A program made the translations under genes and the position numbers. Positions 44,691 through 54,983 of a stretch of 64,000 bases of DNA are shown piece after piece. The notes under the pieces were generated by a model, which saw only the letters and a program-made list of their open reading frames with translations, did no database searches and was not told the DNA's origin. Origin of the DNA: Plantago ovata (Eukaryota; Streptophyta; Magnoliopsida; Lamiales; Plantaginaceae). Position 1 is the first letter of the stretch; every line of letters begins with the position of its first letter. The stretch lies in the NCBI GenBank assembly GCA_028274465.1, contig CM051458.1, positions 80,310,085 through 80,374,084 on the forward strand, written 5' to 3'.

Positions 44691-47257
44691 AAATCGAATT
44701 TTAATGTCTTATTATTTGTTTTGAAAACAATAGAGTTATTTCCTACCATATATGGAGTTATTAAATTTATAAATGGTGTCCCTAGTATAACTGCATGATG
44801 TATGTCATGAACCAAAACAAAAGATGTTTTTAATAAGGTTCCTTGATTTAGTATAGAAGCATCAGTTTTAGAGTTTACTTTTAATTTTGAATTGTTAGCT
44901 GCTGAGAGCTTCTCATTAGTCTTTTCTTGAAATTTTTCAGGTACAATACCCGATTTTATACAGTTTAGATCAGCCCCTGTATCAAATAGTGCAATTGTAT
45001 TTATAGTAAAGTTTTCAGAAAATTTTAATGTTATTTCTATTATATATTTTCTTGAAGTTATTTCTCTAAGAATAAACAAGAAATTTTCTGGCACTTTTAT
45101 ATTTTCAACATTTCGAACATTTTCGTTTTCATCTATGTCTTCATTACCTTCTTCAGTTTTATTTATATCTTTCATTTGATCAATAATATATTTAATGGCT
45201 TCAGTGTCCTGTTTTTGCCTTTCTTTTAGTTCTTTTAATTCTAATTTTACTTCTTTCATTTCTTTATGCAATTCTTGAATTGTTATGGGTTTCTTTTTAT
45301 CATATTTTCCTTTACCTAAGATGTTTGTTAAATCATAAGTATTTTTCGAAGTACTAGGTGTTGAAATATCTTTTTCTTTCTTATCAAAAGTACTTAAAAC
45401 TTTATCAAGGTAATCTTTCTGTAATTCAGCATTTTGTATATTTTTTAATATTTCTATATGAAATTGTTGTTCTTTGACTGTTCTTATGAACTCAGTTTTA
45501 TTATCATGTACATCTTTAATACTAGCTTTAGACACTTGATATGGTTTAAAAAGTGGAAGACAATGCTTATCTTTAGATTTTTGTATGCTTTTCTCTATTT
45601 CGTCAACTAACATTGGTTGTTTTTGAATACTTTTTTCTATCCTGTCTAACTGTTTACCTATAGTATTCAGATTTGTATTTGTAAAGTTATTTTGAACCAT
45701 TATACTTTTCACATTTTTACTAGTATCATCACTAGGTGTTTTAATAGGAATAGCTTCTATCTCTTGATCTAGAATGGTTAGTCTTATTCCTTGAAAAGGA
45801 GGGTGATTAGATTGTTTTTTTACTGAACCAACTAATGTTTCCCACTCAGGAGTTTTATTCCTAGTCGTAATAGGATTAATAGTTTTGGAAAAAGGGTAGC
45901 CTATAGAATTTTCAGTTGCATAGATTTCAAACCAATCAAAAAATAATATATGTATTTTATTTTTATTAATAAAATCATAATACTTTTCTTGAATCAAACT
46001 CCTATTTTTAAGAAAATGTTGAAAAAACCAAATTTTCTTTTCATTATTATAATCTGCATAAAAATCATCATGAAGGAATTTCTTATTAATTTGAAACTCT
46101 TTTTCTATAACATTTAATTCTCTAATCATATCATTTTCTATATTTTCAGTTAATACAGAACCGGTTGGACTACTCGGACCTATATCATAAGTTCCATCTT
46201 CATGCCTATTTTTAGTAGGACTCTCATAGACTGCTTTAGGAATATTTGTAGTATAATCTACGTTTCGAAATCTAGAATCATGACTATAACTTTGCCTATG
46301 CTTAGTTGGAATATTAATTACCGATGGTAATTGAGAAACTCTTCCTAGATCAAAAGTTTCTGCTATAGAAGATCTTTCATAAGACCGGCTACTATTAGAT
46401 CTCTCAAAAGAGAGAGAAACCCTTCCTTCTTGTGTTTGTTTGACCGATTTTAGATGAGTATTTGGCTTTACTACCTCAAGTGGTTCTGGGTCAACTATAC
46501 CTTCTAATACCCATTCATCGGGAAGGACTATATCCTTCCATTGAATAGACTTTGGGACAACTGTATTTGACCTAGTAAGGTCTGTCTGGAGTAAGAGGGT
46601 TTCACCTTTCTTGCTATGAAATCGAACCTTTGTAGCAAAAGCAGACATCATGGCTTTGTAATGGACTCTAAATATTATTGCTACAGGTATAGATCCTTCT
46701 AGCATTTTATAATTATGAGTTTTAACTTGTAACATTAAAGATTTTAGAATATTTTTATCATTTAAGGAGACTGTTAAATTAGGATAACAATCAAAAGAAA
46801 TTGGACCAGTACAAAGACTTGACTCTACTGAACTTAATAGAGAATCTTCAAAATCTTTAAACCTAGCATCTCTGAGAACTGCCAAAATGGAGGTATTTAA
46901 GCCTTCTTTAGTAAGTGGTTTTATCCCTACTTGAACTAATCCAATATTAATATACTTATAATTTTTCTTAACGTGTTTTTGGAGGGAATCTTCAGAAAGT
47001 AGATTAATTGACTCAAAAGGTTTAGATACCTGAATATCTCGTTCTTCAGTTTTAATTGTAAAATCGCTTTTAAAATAGAATAGACGAGAGGATTCATAAA
47101 TCTGATCTTTATTAATTTTAGGAATTTTCCAGTTATCGATCGAACTATCAAAATCTTCTATTATTATTTCTTCACTATTTATAATCTTTTTTACTGAATC
47201 ACGGGAAGATGAGGCAACAGAAGTTGAAGAAGTAGATCTACAGAAAAAAGAATCCAT
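44657..47257 (-). CDS. Viral ORF1: movement protein and aspartic protease, 866 aa
   Basis: It starts at ATG 47257 (MDSFFCRSTSSTSVASSSRD). The 30K-type movement protein spans about residues 55-210, with NIGLVQVGIKPLTKEGLNTS (105-124), LRDARFKDFEDSLL, GPISFDCYPNLTVSLND and IPVAIIFRVHYKAM. Such proteins widen plasmodesmata for cell-to-cell spread. A long hydrophilic middle follows, with a coiled-coil stretch around 655-710 (ELHKEMKEVKLELKELKERQ). The pepsin-like protease has its active site DTGA at about 759-762 (IALFDTGADLNCIKSG) and the downstream ILGTPF block. No CCHC zinc knuckle is visible, which is unusual because caulimovirid coat proteins normally carry one. There is no internal stop. 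The protein ends in the overlap with ORF2. Confidence 0.93.
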   Translation of the reverse strand: MDSFFCRSTSSTSVASSSRDSVKKIINSEEIIIEDFDSSIDNWKIPKINKDQIYESSRLFYFKSDFTIKTEERDIQVSKPFESINLLSEDSLQKHVKKNYKYINIGLVQVGIKPLTKEGLNTSILAVLRDARFKDFEDSLLSSVESSLCTGPISFDCYPNLTVSLNDKNILKSLMLQVKTHNYKMLEGSIPVAIIFRVHYKAMMSAFATKVRFHSKKGETLLLQTDLTRSNTVVPKSIQWKDIVLPDEWVLEGIVDPEPLEVVKPNTHLKSVKQTQEGRVSLSFERSNSSRSYERSSIAETFDLGRVSQLPSVINIPTKHRQSYSHDSRFRNVDYTTNIPKAVYESPTKNRHEDGTYDIGPSSPTGSVLTENIENDMIRELNVIEKEFQINKKFLHDDFYADYNNEKKIWFFQHFLKNRSLIQEKYYDFINKNKIHILFFDWFEIYATENSIGYPFSKTINPITTRNKTPEWETLVGSVKKQSNHPPFQGIRLTILDQEIEAIPIKTPSDDTSKNVKSIMVQNNFTNTNLNTIGKQLDRIEKSIQKQPMLVDEIEKSIQKSKDKHCLPLFKPYQVSKASIKDVHDNKTEFIRTVKEQQFHIEILKNIQNAELQKDYLDKVLSTFDKKEKDISTPSTSKNTYDLTNILGKGKYDKKKPITIQELHKEMKEVKLELKELKERQKQDTEAIKYIIDQMKDINKTEEGNEDIDENENVRNVENIKVPENFLFILREITSRKYIIEITLKFSENFTINTIALFDTGADLNCIKSGIVPEKFQEKTNEKLSAANNSKLKVNSKTDASILNQGTLLKTSFVLVHDIHHAVILGTPFINLITPYMVGNNSIVFKTNNKTLKFDFWKNLKLETLI

Positions 47258-47434
47258 AACTAGACTTTCGAATAAAAGATTTAAATTCTTACTACAATCC
47301 TAAGGTAAGACGATAGCCTCTCTCGTGAGGACTTACTATCAAGGTCACCTTTGGCAAAAAACACTCGTAAGAAAATAATTCTTTTACTTAAGAGTTTAGT
47401 TTAGAATTGTCTTTTCTATAACACCTACCCCCCT

Positions 47435-47447
47435 GGCTCTGATACCA
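47435..47447 (-). other. Primer-binding site for initiator tRNA-Met
   Basis: The minus strand reads TGGTATCAGAGCC, complementary to the 3' end of plant initiator tRNA-Met. This is the universal minus-strand primer site of caulimovirids and is also used by many LTR elements. It lies 178 bp upstream of the ORF1 start and just downstream of the terminal repeat. Confidence 0.92.
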
Positions 47448-47452
47448 GAGAC

Positions 47453-47485
47453 TTCCAGAGAACCGAAGGGGGATTTTAAGTGACT

Positions 47486-47495
<10 letters not shown>
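47453..47495 (-). repeat. Terminal direct repeat, 5' copy, of the endogenous virus
   Basis: Same 43 bp as at 41049-41091, here followed (minus orientation) by a few bases and then the primer site. On its outer side it merges into a (TA)n tract. Confidence 0.95.

Positions 47496-47539
<44 letters not shown>
47491..47539. repeat. (TA)n tract at the 5' side of the endogenous virus
   Basis: Pure TA dinucleotides ending in ATGCATTTTCAC. With 40968-41050 it brackets the viral insertion. Confidence 0.95.
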
Positions 47540-47542
<3 letters not shown>

Positions 47543-48320
47543 TTTTCACATTAATTCATTCTCTATGTGCATTTGTACAAGTCCACTCCTAGAAGGCACA
47601 ACAAAATCTGCAACAACATCCATGTGCACACCAGTTCACAGCATCACAAAAAGCAATTGAAATCGGAGTGTCAATAAACAATGAACTTCATATACACCTT
47701 GAAAAGACTGTGCAACAAGGCCCGTTCATGAATAAGTATATACGACTTGGTGATAAGAATTATATAATGACTTGATGAAAACAAAACAATACTGCCATGT
47801 ACTGTATATGATTTATAGCAATGTATACCATGTAAATGTACAATTTATAGCCTTTTGTGTGGTTAAATATGTTTTGTATTTTCCGCTAGTTATGAACTGA
47901 TTTTACACCTTTTCTTTTCTTAGGGATTCTTTCGAATGTAGAAAATTTCCAAAATTCATGCATATACAAGAATTGTAAATTAATGGATATATAGGAATTG
48001 CTTATTCATGGGTATACAAGAAATGTGTGTCATCAAATGTAATGGACCAATGGCAGATTCATGGGTACAAAAAAAAAGATCCTAATTTTTCATTGAATCT
48101 ATTATAGAATACGGTGGTAATATCAGTTCGTATATCTTTAGTCAATTTGAACTTAATTGAATTGAATTTATTTTTACTATAAGAAACAACAAAACATAGT
48201 TGAAACTAAATTGAATTTAATAAAATCTGCATTGAACATAATTTAGTGAAGTTCAACATAACTGAAAATATTATTTTTCTCAAACTAAGTGAGCGAAAAC
48301 CTAGTCGTCGTCCTTGGTGG
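47540..48320. other. AT-rich intergenic DNA
   Basis: No coding or RNA gene seen. The right end is the 3' flank of the first membrane-protein copy. Confidence 0.4.
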
Positions 48321-49378
48321 TTATTTGTACAAAAATGCAGTATAAACAGCAACAGTGACGTAAACAATAAGCCCAGAGCCAACAAGAACCACAAGCGCCA
48401 CTAGCCCGTAAATTGTTCCGCCACCACACGAGTACACCCCTAACTTCACCTGAATAAAGTCACATATCGAAAGCATAAGAAATAAGCAACCTGTTACGTA
48501 CAGATCCAATGGCAGATGCGAACAACCCATACTTGAGCCAATCGGGATCAAGATCTGCTTTGTGCGGGTCATTTGGGTCCATGTTGTTCAACAAATTTAT
48601 GGCTAACTTTATGCTTTGAGCAACAAGGGAGGAAAAGAGGAAGAAACTGAAGGAAATGACTTCGAATACAATGAGTCGCCGAACTACATCCTGGGTGGCT
48701 TGGCATGAAGCTTGAGTAGCAGCAGTTGCAGATTGTGGAATGGTGAGGGAGAAGCCGATGAAAAGTGCCATGGTGAAGAGGGAGTTGACATTGACAATGC
48801 CGTCTAGGGCTGTCACGTGGATGCTTGTGTTTAGGGTCACAGTCGTGGTGGAGGCCGGTATAGCATTCACAGTGGTGTTCGTGTTGGTTTTGGTGAAGGG
48901 GTTTGTTTGCATTTCCATCCTGCATATCATTGACCAAGGAAGTAACTTTATAATAATGTAAATTTTGAATCAAAATTTATATTTGTAGTCAGGCTAGCAA
49001 TTTTAAGATTATTACATTTTCAATAAAATATAAACATTGACATATAATAAATATATAAATATATTACACCAATGTTTAAATTAACATGTTTAATATATAC
49101 TTTTAAGGCGACAAGTTCATTTCATTTCTTAAGGTTAATATATGATTTGCTTTTTAAAAAAATTATATGTTTTAGTTTAATATCATTTCTTTGTTTTAAA
49201 GATGATTGTGTCGGAGTATAATATACTATAGTAATAAAAATTAAATGCTAACGTCAAGATGGGATTAGTTCTCCGGAATATATATGTAGGCCTGTAGCAA
49301 TTAAAGATAGGGAAAATATTCATACCCGTCGACGGTAGGAGAGTTGATCGGAGAATTGGAAGCGCCATTTTTCCTCAT
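48321..49378 (-). pseudogene. Four-helix membrane protein, copy 1, broken by two frameshifts
   Basis: Same two-exon structure as the intact copies at 50337 and 62564. Exon 1 (49326-49378) encodes MRKNGASNSPINSPTVD and splices in phase 2. Exon 2 starts at 48919 (MEMQTNPFTK) and keeps SIHVTALDGIVNVNSLFTMA, then RRLIVFEVISFSFFLFSSL. Compared with copies 2 and 3, about 4 extra bases near 48495-48505 (GTACGTAAC) throw the frame just after ASAIGSV. A missing T near 48330 gives an early stop after FLYK instead of the FFVQITT end. The TATA box is kept. Assembly errors could mimic this, but two separate shifts make a real pseudogene likely. Confidence 0.8.
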
Positions 49379-49444
49379 GTTGATCGGTTGACTACAGTAT
49401 CAAAGCTTGAGAGATGGTGCACTAATGAGTTCTTTTGGTGTATT

Positions 49445-49451
49445 ATTTATA
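49445..49451 (-). promoter_or_regulatory. TATA box of membrane-protein copy 1
   Basis: CTATAAATAA on the minus strand, about 70 bp upstream of ATG 49378. The same spacing is seen in copies 2 and 3. Confidence 0.6.
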
Positions 49452-49454
49452 GAA

Positions 49455-50336
49455 GAATTGAGGACTTGAGATTATAATAAGTAAATCAAGAATGTGAAAG
49501 TCAAGGTTTAATCTTATGGTGTGTGTACTATATATTTTAATTTGTTGGTTATAATAATTATGTTAGGGAAGATTCTTTTAACACCACACAATGGATAATC
49601 TGCAATATATATTATCCTTGCATGCAGCTTGTCATTTAACACCTGAATTTACAACCAGCTAGCAAGGGAATTGAGAAGAGCATGAATAAAACTTGATCAT
49701 GACTTTTCGCCATTTACAAAATTGATGCTAAAATTTTTCAAACCCCCACAAACTCCATTACTATTCACATTTCAAAAACCCTCTCTAGAAGCTGGTGCAG
49801 AAAAGCCTTCTGTATAGTTTAGTTGTCTCACATCTGAAGCCAAACGTTCCGTTAGCTTTTTTTCCTTTTGTATTTTTTTTGTTTTTTGCTAATTTGGATT
49901 TATACTGATATTTCCGCTTTGGCGACTAATCAGCGGAGCAACGTCGGACCCATTTTGAGGGAGCTGCTCTCCCTGCGATGTTTTTTACATCCTTAAAACT
50001 CAAACCCGAAACCTTACTTAAGTGAACTCAAGTCCCTTACCACTTGAGACAACAACGGTTGGTGCGTTAGTTTCTTCATTACAATAGTATAAAGTGAAAA
50101 ATGCTTTAAAGGATAAGGTAAGTAAAGTAAAAATTAATGGAAATGAAGTACTGTAATTAATTAAGAGAGAATACATGCAAGAAGAAAATTTAAAAAATAT
50201 TAGAAATGGCCACATGCGGCATAATAGACTGCATAGTATAGTAGTAGTAGAATTAAGAAACCAACCAAATTGATGTCCGAAATTCTGAACGGAAGAAATT
50301 GAACGAATAAAATCCCCTAAGCTAAATTATCGACCA
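49455..50336. other. Spacer between membrane-protein copies 1 and 2
   Basis: AT-rich sequence with promoter DNA of copy 1 on the left and the 3' flank of copy 2 on the right. No other feature supported. Confidence 0.4.
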
Positions 50337-51255
50337 TTAGTCCTCGGAGCTTTTCTCGACAAAGAATGCAGCATAAACGGCAGTGATCACATAGATGATA
50401 ATTCCTGAACCAACAAGAACCGTTAGTGCCACCAGCCCATAAACCGATCCGCCACCGCACGAGAACACCCCTAGCTTCACCTGAATAAAGTCCGCAATAG
50501 AAAGCATAAGGAACAAGCAACCCGTGACTGATCCAATGGCAGATCCGAATAACCCGTATTTGAGCCAGTGTGGGTTAATATCCGCCTTGTGTGGGTCATT
50601 CGAATCCATGTTGTTCAACAAGTTAATAGTCAGCTTGATGCTTTGAGCTACAAGTGAGGAAAATAGGAAGAAACTGAATGATATGACTTCGAAGAAAATG
50701 AGCCTCCGAACAATGTACTGGCTTGCTTGGCATGAGGCTCGAGTGGCTGCGGTCGCAGCTTGAGGGACAGTGAGGGAGAAGCCGATGAATATAGCCATGG
50801 TGAAGAGGGAGTTGACGTTCACTATGCCGTCTAGTGCAGTCACGTGGATGCTCGTCTTTAATGGTGCCCCAGTAAATTTATTTTTAACCGATAAGGTAGT
50901 TGATATCTTTGATTGCATTTCCATACTGTCATAGTCATACAATAATACGCAAAGAATCAATAATCAGGAATACTTGTGTCTATTCGGACCAACAATTAAT
51001 GAACTTAAGATGTAAAAATATATAAACAATATAACTTCTTTTTATATAACGGCAAAGAAAAATTTGTTCACCGTGAAACTCAAATACAAAACATGAAAGA
51101 GTTAAGAGTGTATACTCTTCCACTAATACGATACTACTCTGCTATATCGATCAATTTACATACAAACTAAACATAGTAGTAGTATACGTTTAGAAGTGAT
51201 GAGAAATGTACCTGTTGACGGTAGGACAATCGATAGAGAGGCTCTTCCTGTTCAT
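50337..51255 (-). CDS. Four-helix membrane protein, copy 2, 210 aa, intact
   Basis: Exon 1 (51212-51255) encodes MNRKSLSIDCPTVN. Exon 2 (50337-50925) continues MEMQSKISTTLS. The junction is phase 2 GT-AG. After a ~25-residue variable Ser/Thr segment comes the family signature SIHVTALDGIVNVNSLFTMA. Four hydrophobic segments follow: LFTMAIFIGFSLTVP, VISFSFFLFSSLVAQSIK, a third from YGLFGSAIGS to FLMLSIADFIQV, and YGLVALTVLVGSGIIIYVI. A cysteine/glycine loop (GVFSCGGGSVYG) precedes helix 4, and NNMDSNDPHKAD lies between helices 2 and 3. I know this as a plant-specific small membrane protein type of unknown function; relatives may carry names such as 'maternal effect embryo arrest 60', which I could not verify. 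The location is probably an endomembrane or the plasma membrane. Confidence 0.85.
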
Positions 51256-51330
51256 TATACTTGCAAGGTCTAAGTGTATATATGTTGGTTGACAGTGATT
51301 TAAGTGGTGAATTAGTTGGGTTCTTATTAT

Positions 51331-51337
51331 ATTTATA
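51331..51337 (-). promoter_or_regulatory. TATA box of membrane-protein copy 2
   Basis: CTATAAATATAA on the minus strand, about 76 bp upstream of ATG 51255. Confidence 0.6.
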
Positions 51338-51339
51338 GC

Positions 51340-51988
51340 GCTGTATGGTGATTAATTACCACATTTATTAAACACAAGTGGAGACCAAGTATTTTAAACA
51401 ATTTTGTCGTTTATAGTTTTTAGTTAGAATGTTGCGAGCAGTTGATGAAAAAGTGTGTACCAATATAGCTGAAAGATGAGTACCAATATACGCGGATCTA
51501 GAAATTATTTTTTTTAAGCGGCTAAAACAAATTTTATTAACCCACAATATCCAAATTACAAAAACGAAGTGCATAACTGCATAAACGGATCTAGAAATTA
51601 AAGTTTTGTCAAGTTGAAATTACATATATAGAGCTATTTTGAAAATTCGTGGAGAACAATAAATTCTGAAAACTCAATTATATTACATATCAATAAATTT
51701 CATTTTACAATTTGTTTTTTTGGTTGGCTGACAAGTGACACCCCATACAAAATGTCCACCCGTGAATACATAGCATCATCATCATTTCCCATCCCGACAT
51801 ATGAAATGGACTTAATATTGTCAAACTCAAAAGTGCGCATAGGTCATGCTACTATGAGTGGGTGTGTTTTAGGGAATTAGAACAATAATGAAAAATACAG
51901 AGGGAGAAAAAATACAACGAAAAGAAGAAAGAAAGAAAATTGTTAAGGATACCACTTAAGCATTAATCTCTTTTTATATGAGTATAAC
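51340..51988. other. Upstream DNA of copy 2
   Basis: AT-rich sequence with no further gene. The right margin is the target site of a SINE. Confidence 0.4.
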
Positions 51989-51999
51989 ATTTGATCAAG

Positions 52000-52178
52000 G
52001 AAGAGATGGTGCAACGGTAATGAGCTGGAGTTGTGAAGTGAGAAGTGCATGGTTCGATCTTGGTGGTGATGGAGTAATAAGATTGGTTTATATATGGTGA
52101 AATAAGGTGGTTTAAAATATTTGTATAGTAGTAGTGTAAGAGTAGTTGTAATATTTGATATTTAAAAAAGAAAAAAAT
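52000..52178 (+). mobile_element. tRNA-derived SINE, copy A, with 11-bp target duplication
   Basis: The element is bracketed by ATTTGATCAAG (51989-51999 and 52179-52189). The head has a tRNA-like start (ATGGTGCAACGGTAATGAG) and a pol III B box GGTTCGATCTT at 52051. The tail reads AGTAGTAGTGTAAGAGTAGT, then TGTAATATTTGATATTTAAA and an A-rich end. Its body matches the minus-strand element at 59960-60130 over its length. Confidence 0.88.
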
Positions 52179-52228
52179 ATTTGATCAAGAAGGAATTAAT
52201 TATGTTACCGTGAGTAATATGTTACTAG

Positions 52229-52468
52229 CATGCCCCTAGCTCAGTTTCGTGGCTAGGTGGAGTTTATCCACCAGGTCCTGGTTTGTTCAAATCCCTTGGG
52301 ACATGAATTCTTGGGATTTACGCATTCTGGGTCGAGCTTGTCGCAATTGCGGTTTAACTTGGTTTACGTGGTTTGCAGGCTATTACGTCCACCTGTTGGG
52401 TACAGGTTTACCCAGTGCGCACCCAAAGGATAGCGGTTGCAGGTTCCCAACATTATTTTTTTTTTTTT
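52229..52468 (+). mobile_element. Au-like SINE with 7-bp target duplication
   Basis: The head resembles a tRNA, with A box-like TAGCTCAGTTTCGTGG and B box GTTCAAATCCC. The body carries GGGACATGAATTCTTGGGAT. The 3' part reads CAGTGCGCACCCAAAGGATAG then CGGTTGCAGGTTCCC and a T-rich tail, as in plant Au SINEs. TTACTAG flanks it on both sides (52222-52228 and 52469-52475). Confidence 0.85.
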
Positions 52469-52475
52469 TTACTAG

Positions 52476-52801
52476 TACGGTAGTAGTGATATTTTTTAAT
52501 TCTTTTTAATAATATAATTAGGAAGGCGGCTGCATGAAGAGAATGAACTGGTCACCTAAAAGCGACATGTAACATGTTTCAGTTGGAATGAACTATATAT
52601 GGAAACACCTAATCAAACAAATTATATCATTATCCACCAGCAATAAGAAATTAATCAATTATGAAAAGGAATTTTTTTTTTTTTTAATAAACCTGGCTGT
52701 ATGTATAGATTGCGATTTGCAAGTGCGAAATATTCTTGAAGAAATGTAATCAAGAACCTGAAGATACAATTGATTACAATGATACTGATACTAGCGCTTA
52801 G
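52476..52801. other. AT-rich spacer
   Basis: No supported feature. Confidence 0.35.
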
Positions 52802-52969
52802 TTATATGTCCCACCTCTTTTTCACACGGAACATCAGTGCGGACGTTTTGATATCATCTTGAGGAACTTGGAGCATAAACTGGATTTTCATTTTCATCGG
52901 AGCTGTCTTCGCTTTCCCATCCTCTTCACCTACCCAGAGTGATGCCCAACCAAGTCGTACTCCAGAATC
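52802..52969 (-). pseudogene. Unrecognised 55-codon terminal-exon-like frame
   Basis: The minus-strand frame reads DSGVRLGWASLWVGEEDGKA, then KTAPMKMKIQFMLQVPQDDI and ends VKKRWDI at a TAA. It opens just after an AG acceptor-like CCTAAG. The residue mix (Trp, Gly, Met, charged) and lower AT content look like true protein. I do not recognise it. It may be the last exon of a lost gene or a captured fragment; no further exons are seen. Confidence 0.35.
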
Positions 52970-52999
52970 TTAGGTTCCATCAGCTGCCTTCTAATTCGA

Positions 53000-54983
53000 G
53001 ACAGGTTTAAGGTAAGTTTTGCATGGCAATGTGATGATGGGATTGGATCTAACCTACACAATATTGAGAGTAGGGGTTTAATTTTGGATTTAACCTATAA
53101 TTTGATAGTAGGGAGTTTAAAATTTGTAATAAATAAAATTACACAAACAAAATTTTATTGAATTTGAAATATTTAATTTCAGTTTACGATTTTTATGAAT
53201 TCTCTGATTCAACTCTTTAAGAAATATTGTATCTAAAACTTGAACTTTTAAAAAAGTTGAGCGACTGTGATGTTTTTGTCTTCTCCTGGTTGAATTGGAA
53301 GCTTGTTGACTCAAGGGTCTTCACAAATTATTTTTTAGACAATGTTTTGACTTGTTTGAAGTTGACGGTTGACACTAGCTTGTTAACTTCTTGGACTTGT
53401 TGATTCAAGGGCCTTCGCAGTTTGTTCTTGAATCTTCACTTGAAATTGACAGCGATCGTTTGTTAACTTCTTGTTGACTTGATGGACTTTCGCGAGGGAT
53501 GTTGTTGACTTTGTCTTGTACTTCATAACTTGTGTGTCTTTATCTTCTTCAAGGGCTTTGAGTTTGATCTTGATAAGGATGAAGGACTTGAATTGAGTTC
53601 GTCTATTCGAGGGCATTCAAAGCATGATCTCGAACTTAACATGATTTGACTTGAATTGACTTGAAAGCGTTAATTCAAGAGTTTCACGGCTTAATCTTGA
53701 ATTGAACGTCAGGTCACAAGTTTTATCATCGCGAACAAACACTTCTTCAAGGGTCACATGGACTTGTTCTTGAATCTGCAATGCTTGTTGCTTCGATCTC
53801 TAAACGAGTGCCGCCACGATCCTCTCGATGGACTTCGATCTTTTGTTGCTACTTCAAGGGTCTTTGAGACTTGTTCTTGAAAGCGCCTTGGCTTTCTTAA
53901 AGAACAACAATATATAGTTTTTGCTAGAAAGATGTCTTCGATCTTCTTGGCTTGATGTGGCATTCTTCAGTTATGCCCTTGAGCTCTATAATTCTGGTCT
54001 CTGAACTCCGCCTTCTGGAATTGTGAGTTGTGAATTCTCCAGTGGAGAATGACCTCCTTATATAGGTGCGGAAAAAGACAATGACCAATTCTGATTGGTC
54101 AGTATATATTTCCTACTTGCAATTAATTAATAACATCATCAAACTTATGATGTGGCATGTCATGATTGGTCAATTTCAGTCTTCTTTTCCATGTCATTAT
54201 TTTCAAATGTAAAAATAATATTGACACAATTAATATTTCATGGCACGATTTGATTTGCTAGAAATAATATTCAACTTATCCACGTAATTATTTCATGAGA
54301 AATAATATTAAGCGGCTTTAAAGTCTCCACAATTTCCACATCGTACAATTTGATAGGCCACAAATAGCACTTTAAAATCAACTAAAAATCTATAATAATT
54401 GGAATTAAATTTACCATAATTCCAATTAAATATAGAAAATTAAGTTTAATGATTTTATTAGACACAAAATTCGAGTGCACATCTATACTAACTTGAACTA
54501 ACTCGACTAACTAAACTTAACCGCAATTGTATTGAGTTATTCGTTCCCGTCGTGTCCAGGTCCCATATGATTCCTCGAATCATATGAAGTGGTTCCTATA
54601 TGATCTCACCCGATCATTCGACTTGTGTAATCCAACGTCCCACCATAGGTGATAGCATCACCGAGATATAGAATCCCAACATCAACTTTAGTAACTTTAT
54701 GTCCTAATTCTAAAGACATGATCGTTACTGACCAGTTCTACAAACATCTACCATACATAGTCTAATCCCAATGTATACACTCCATGTATACTAGACTTAT
54801 GGTTACTAAGATGTATATTCGAATTTCTAAATAATTGTTTAAGTACTTGTAACACTGAAGAATGTAAACAAGACAAGCAAGGTATTTGTAATATACTAAT
54901 TCGTATGAATTCAGATAACCAAAAAGATTTTATTACAACACACTAAGGCGAACTATTGCTCGACGAGCACAACTCTACCAACA
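53000..54983 (-). mobile_element. Probable noncoding LTR-type element or solo LTR remnant
   Basis: The right margin reads TGTTGGTAGAGTTGTGCTCG on the minus strand, an LTR-like start. Inside are a TATATAAGGAGGTC promoter-like word (minus, near 54060) and a field of TTCTTGAA / TTCAAGGGTCTTTGAGACTT words at 53300-53960. There is no gag or pol. The left end and a target duplication could not be fixed, so this is an inference from composition and the TG start. Confidence 0.4.

Larger units (their letters stand above)
41049..47495 (-). mobile_element. Endogenous caulimovirid (plant pararetrovirus), near genome length, three ORFs open
   Basis: The minus strand holds, in order, a tRNA-Met primer site (47435-47447), a short leader, ORF1 (movement protein and protease), ORF2 (RT and RNase H), ORF3 (unknown), a TATA-containing promoter and a poly(A) signal. 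Both ends carry the same ~43 bp (41049-41091 and 47453-47495), as expected for a circular genome opened near its primer site. The unit is about 6.4 kb. A 30K-type movement protein plus protease-RT-RNase H without integrase is diagnostic of Caulimoviridae. RT-RNase H followed by an extra ORF recalls florendovirus-like endogenous lineages, but the genus is not proven. No large deletion or in-frame stop is seen. ORF1 and ORF2 are in different frames. Confidence 0.93.

Noticed and set aside
41049-47495. Ty3-type LTR retrotransposon as an alternative to a pararetrovirus
   Set aside because: There is a 30K-type movement protein, no integrase, no LTR pair of normal length and only a 43-bp terminal redundancy at the primer site.
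48740-48961. Plus-strand frames opposite the membrane-protein copies (also 62879-63203)
   Set aside because: Antisense shadows of the conserved minus-strand exons.
52229-52300. Possible tRNA gene from the A and B box words
   Set aside because: No cloverleaf can be completed and the sequence continues into a SINE body with a T-rich tail and target duplication.
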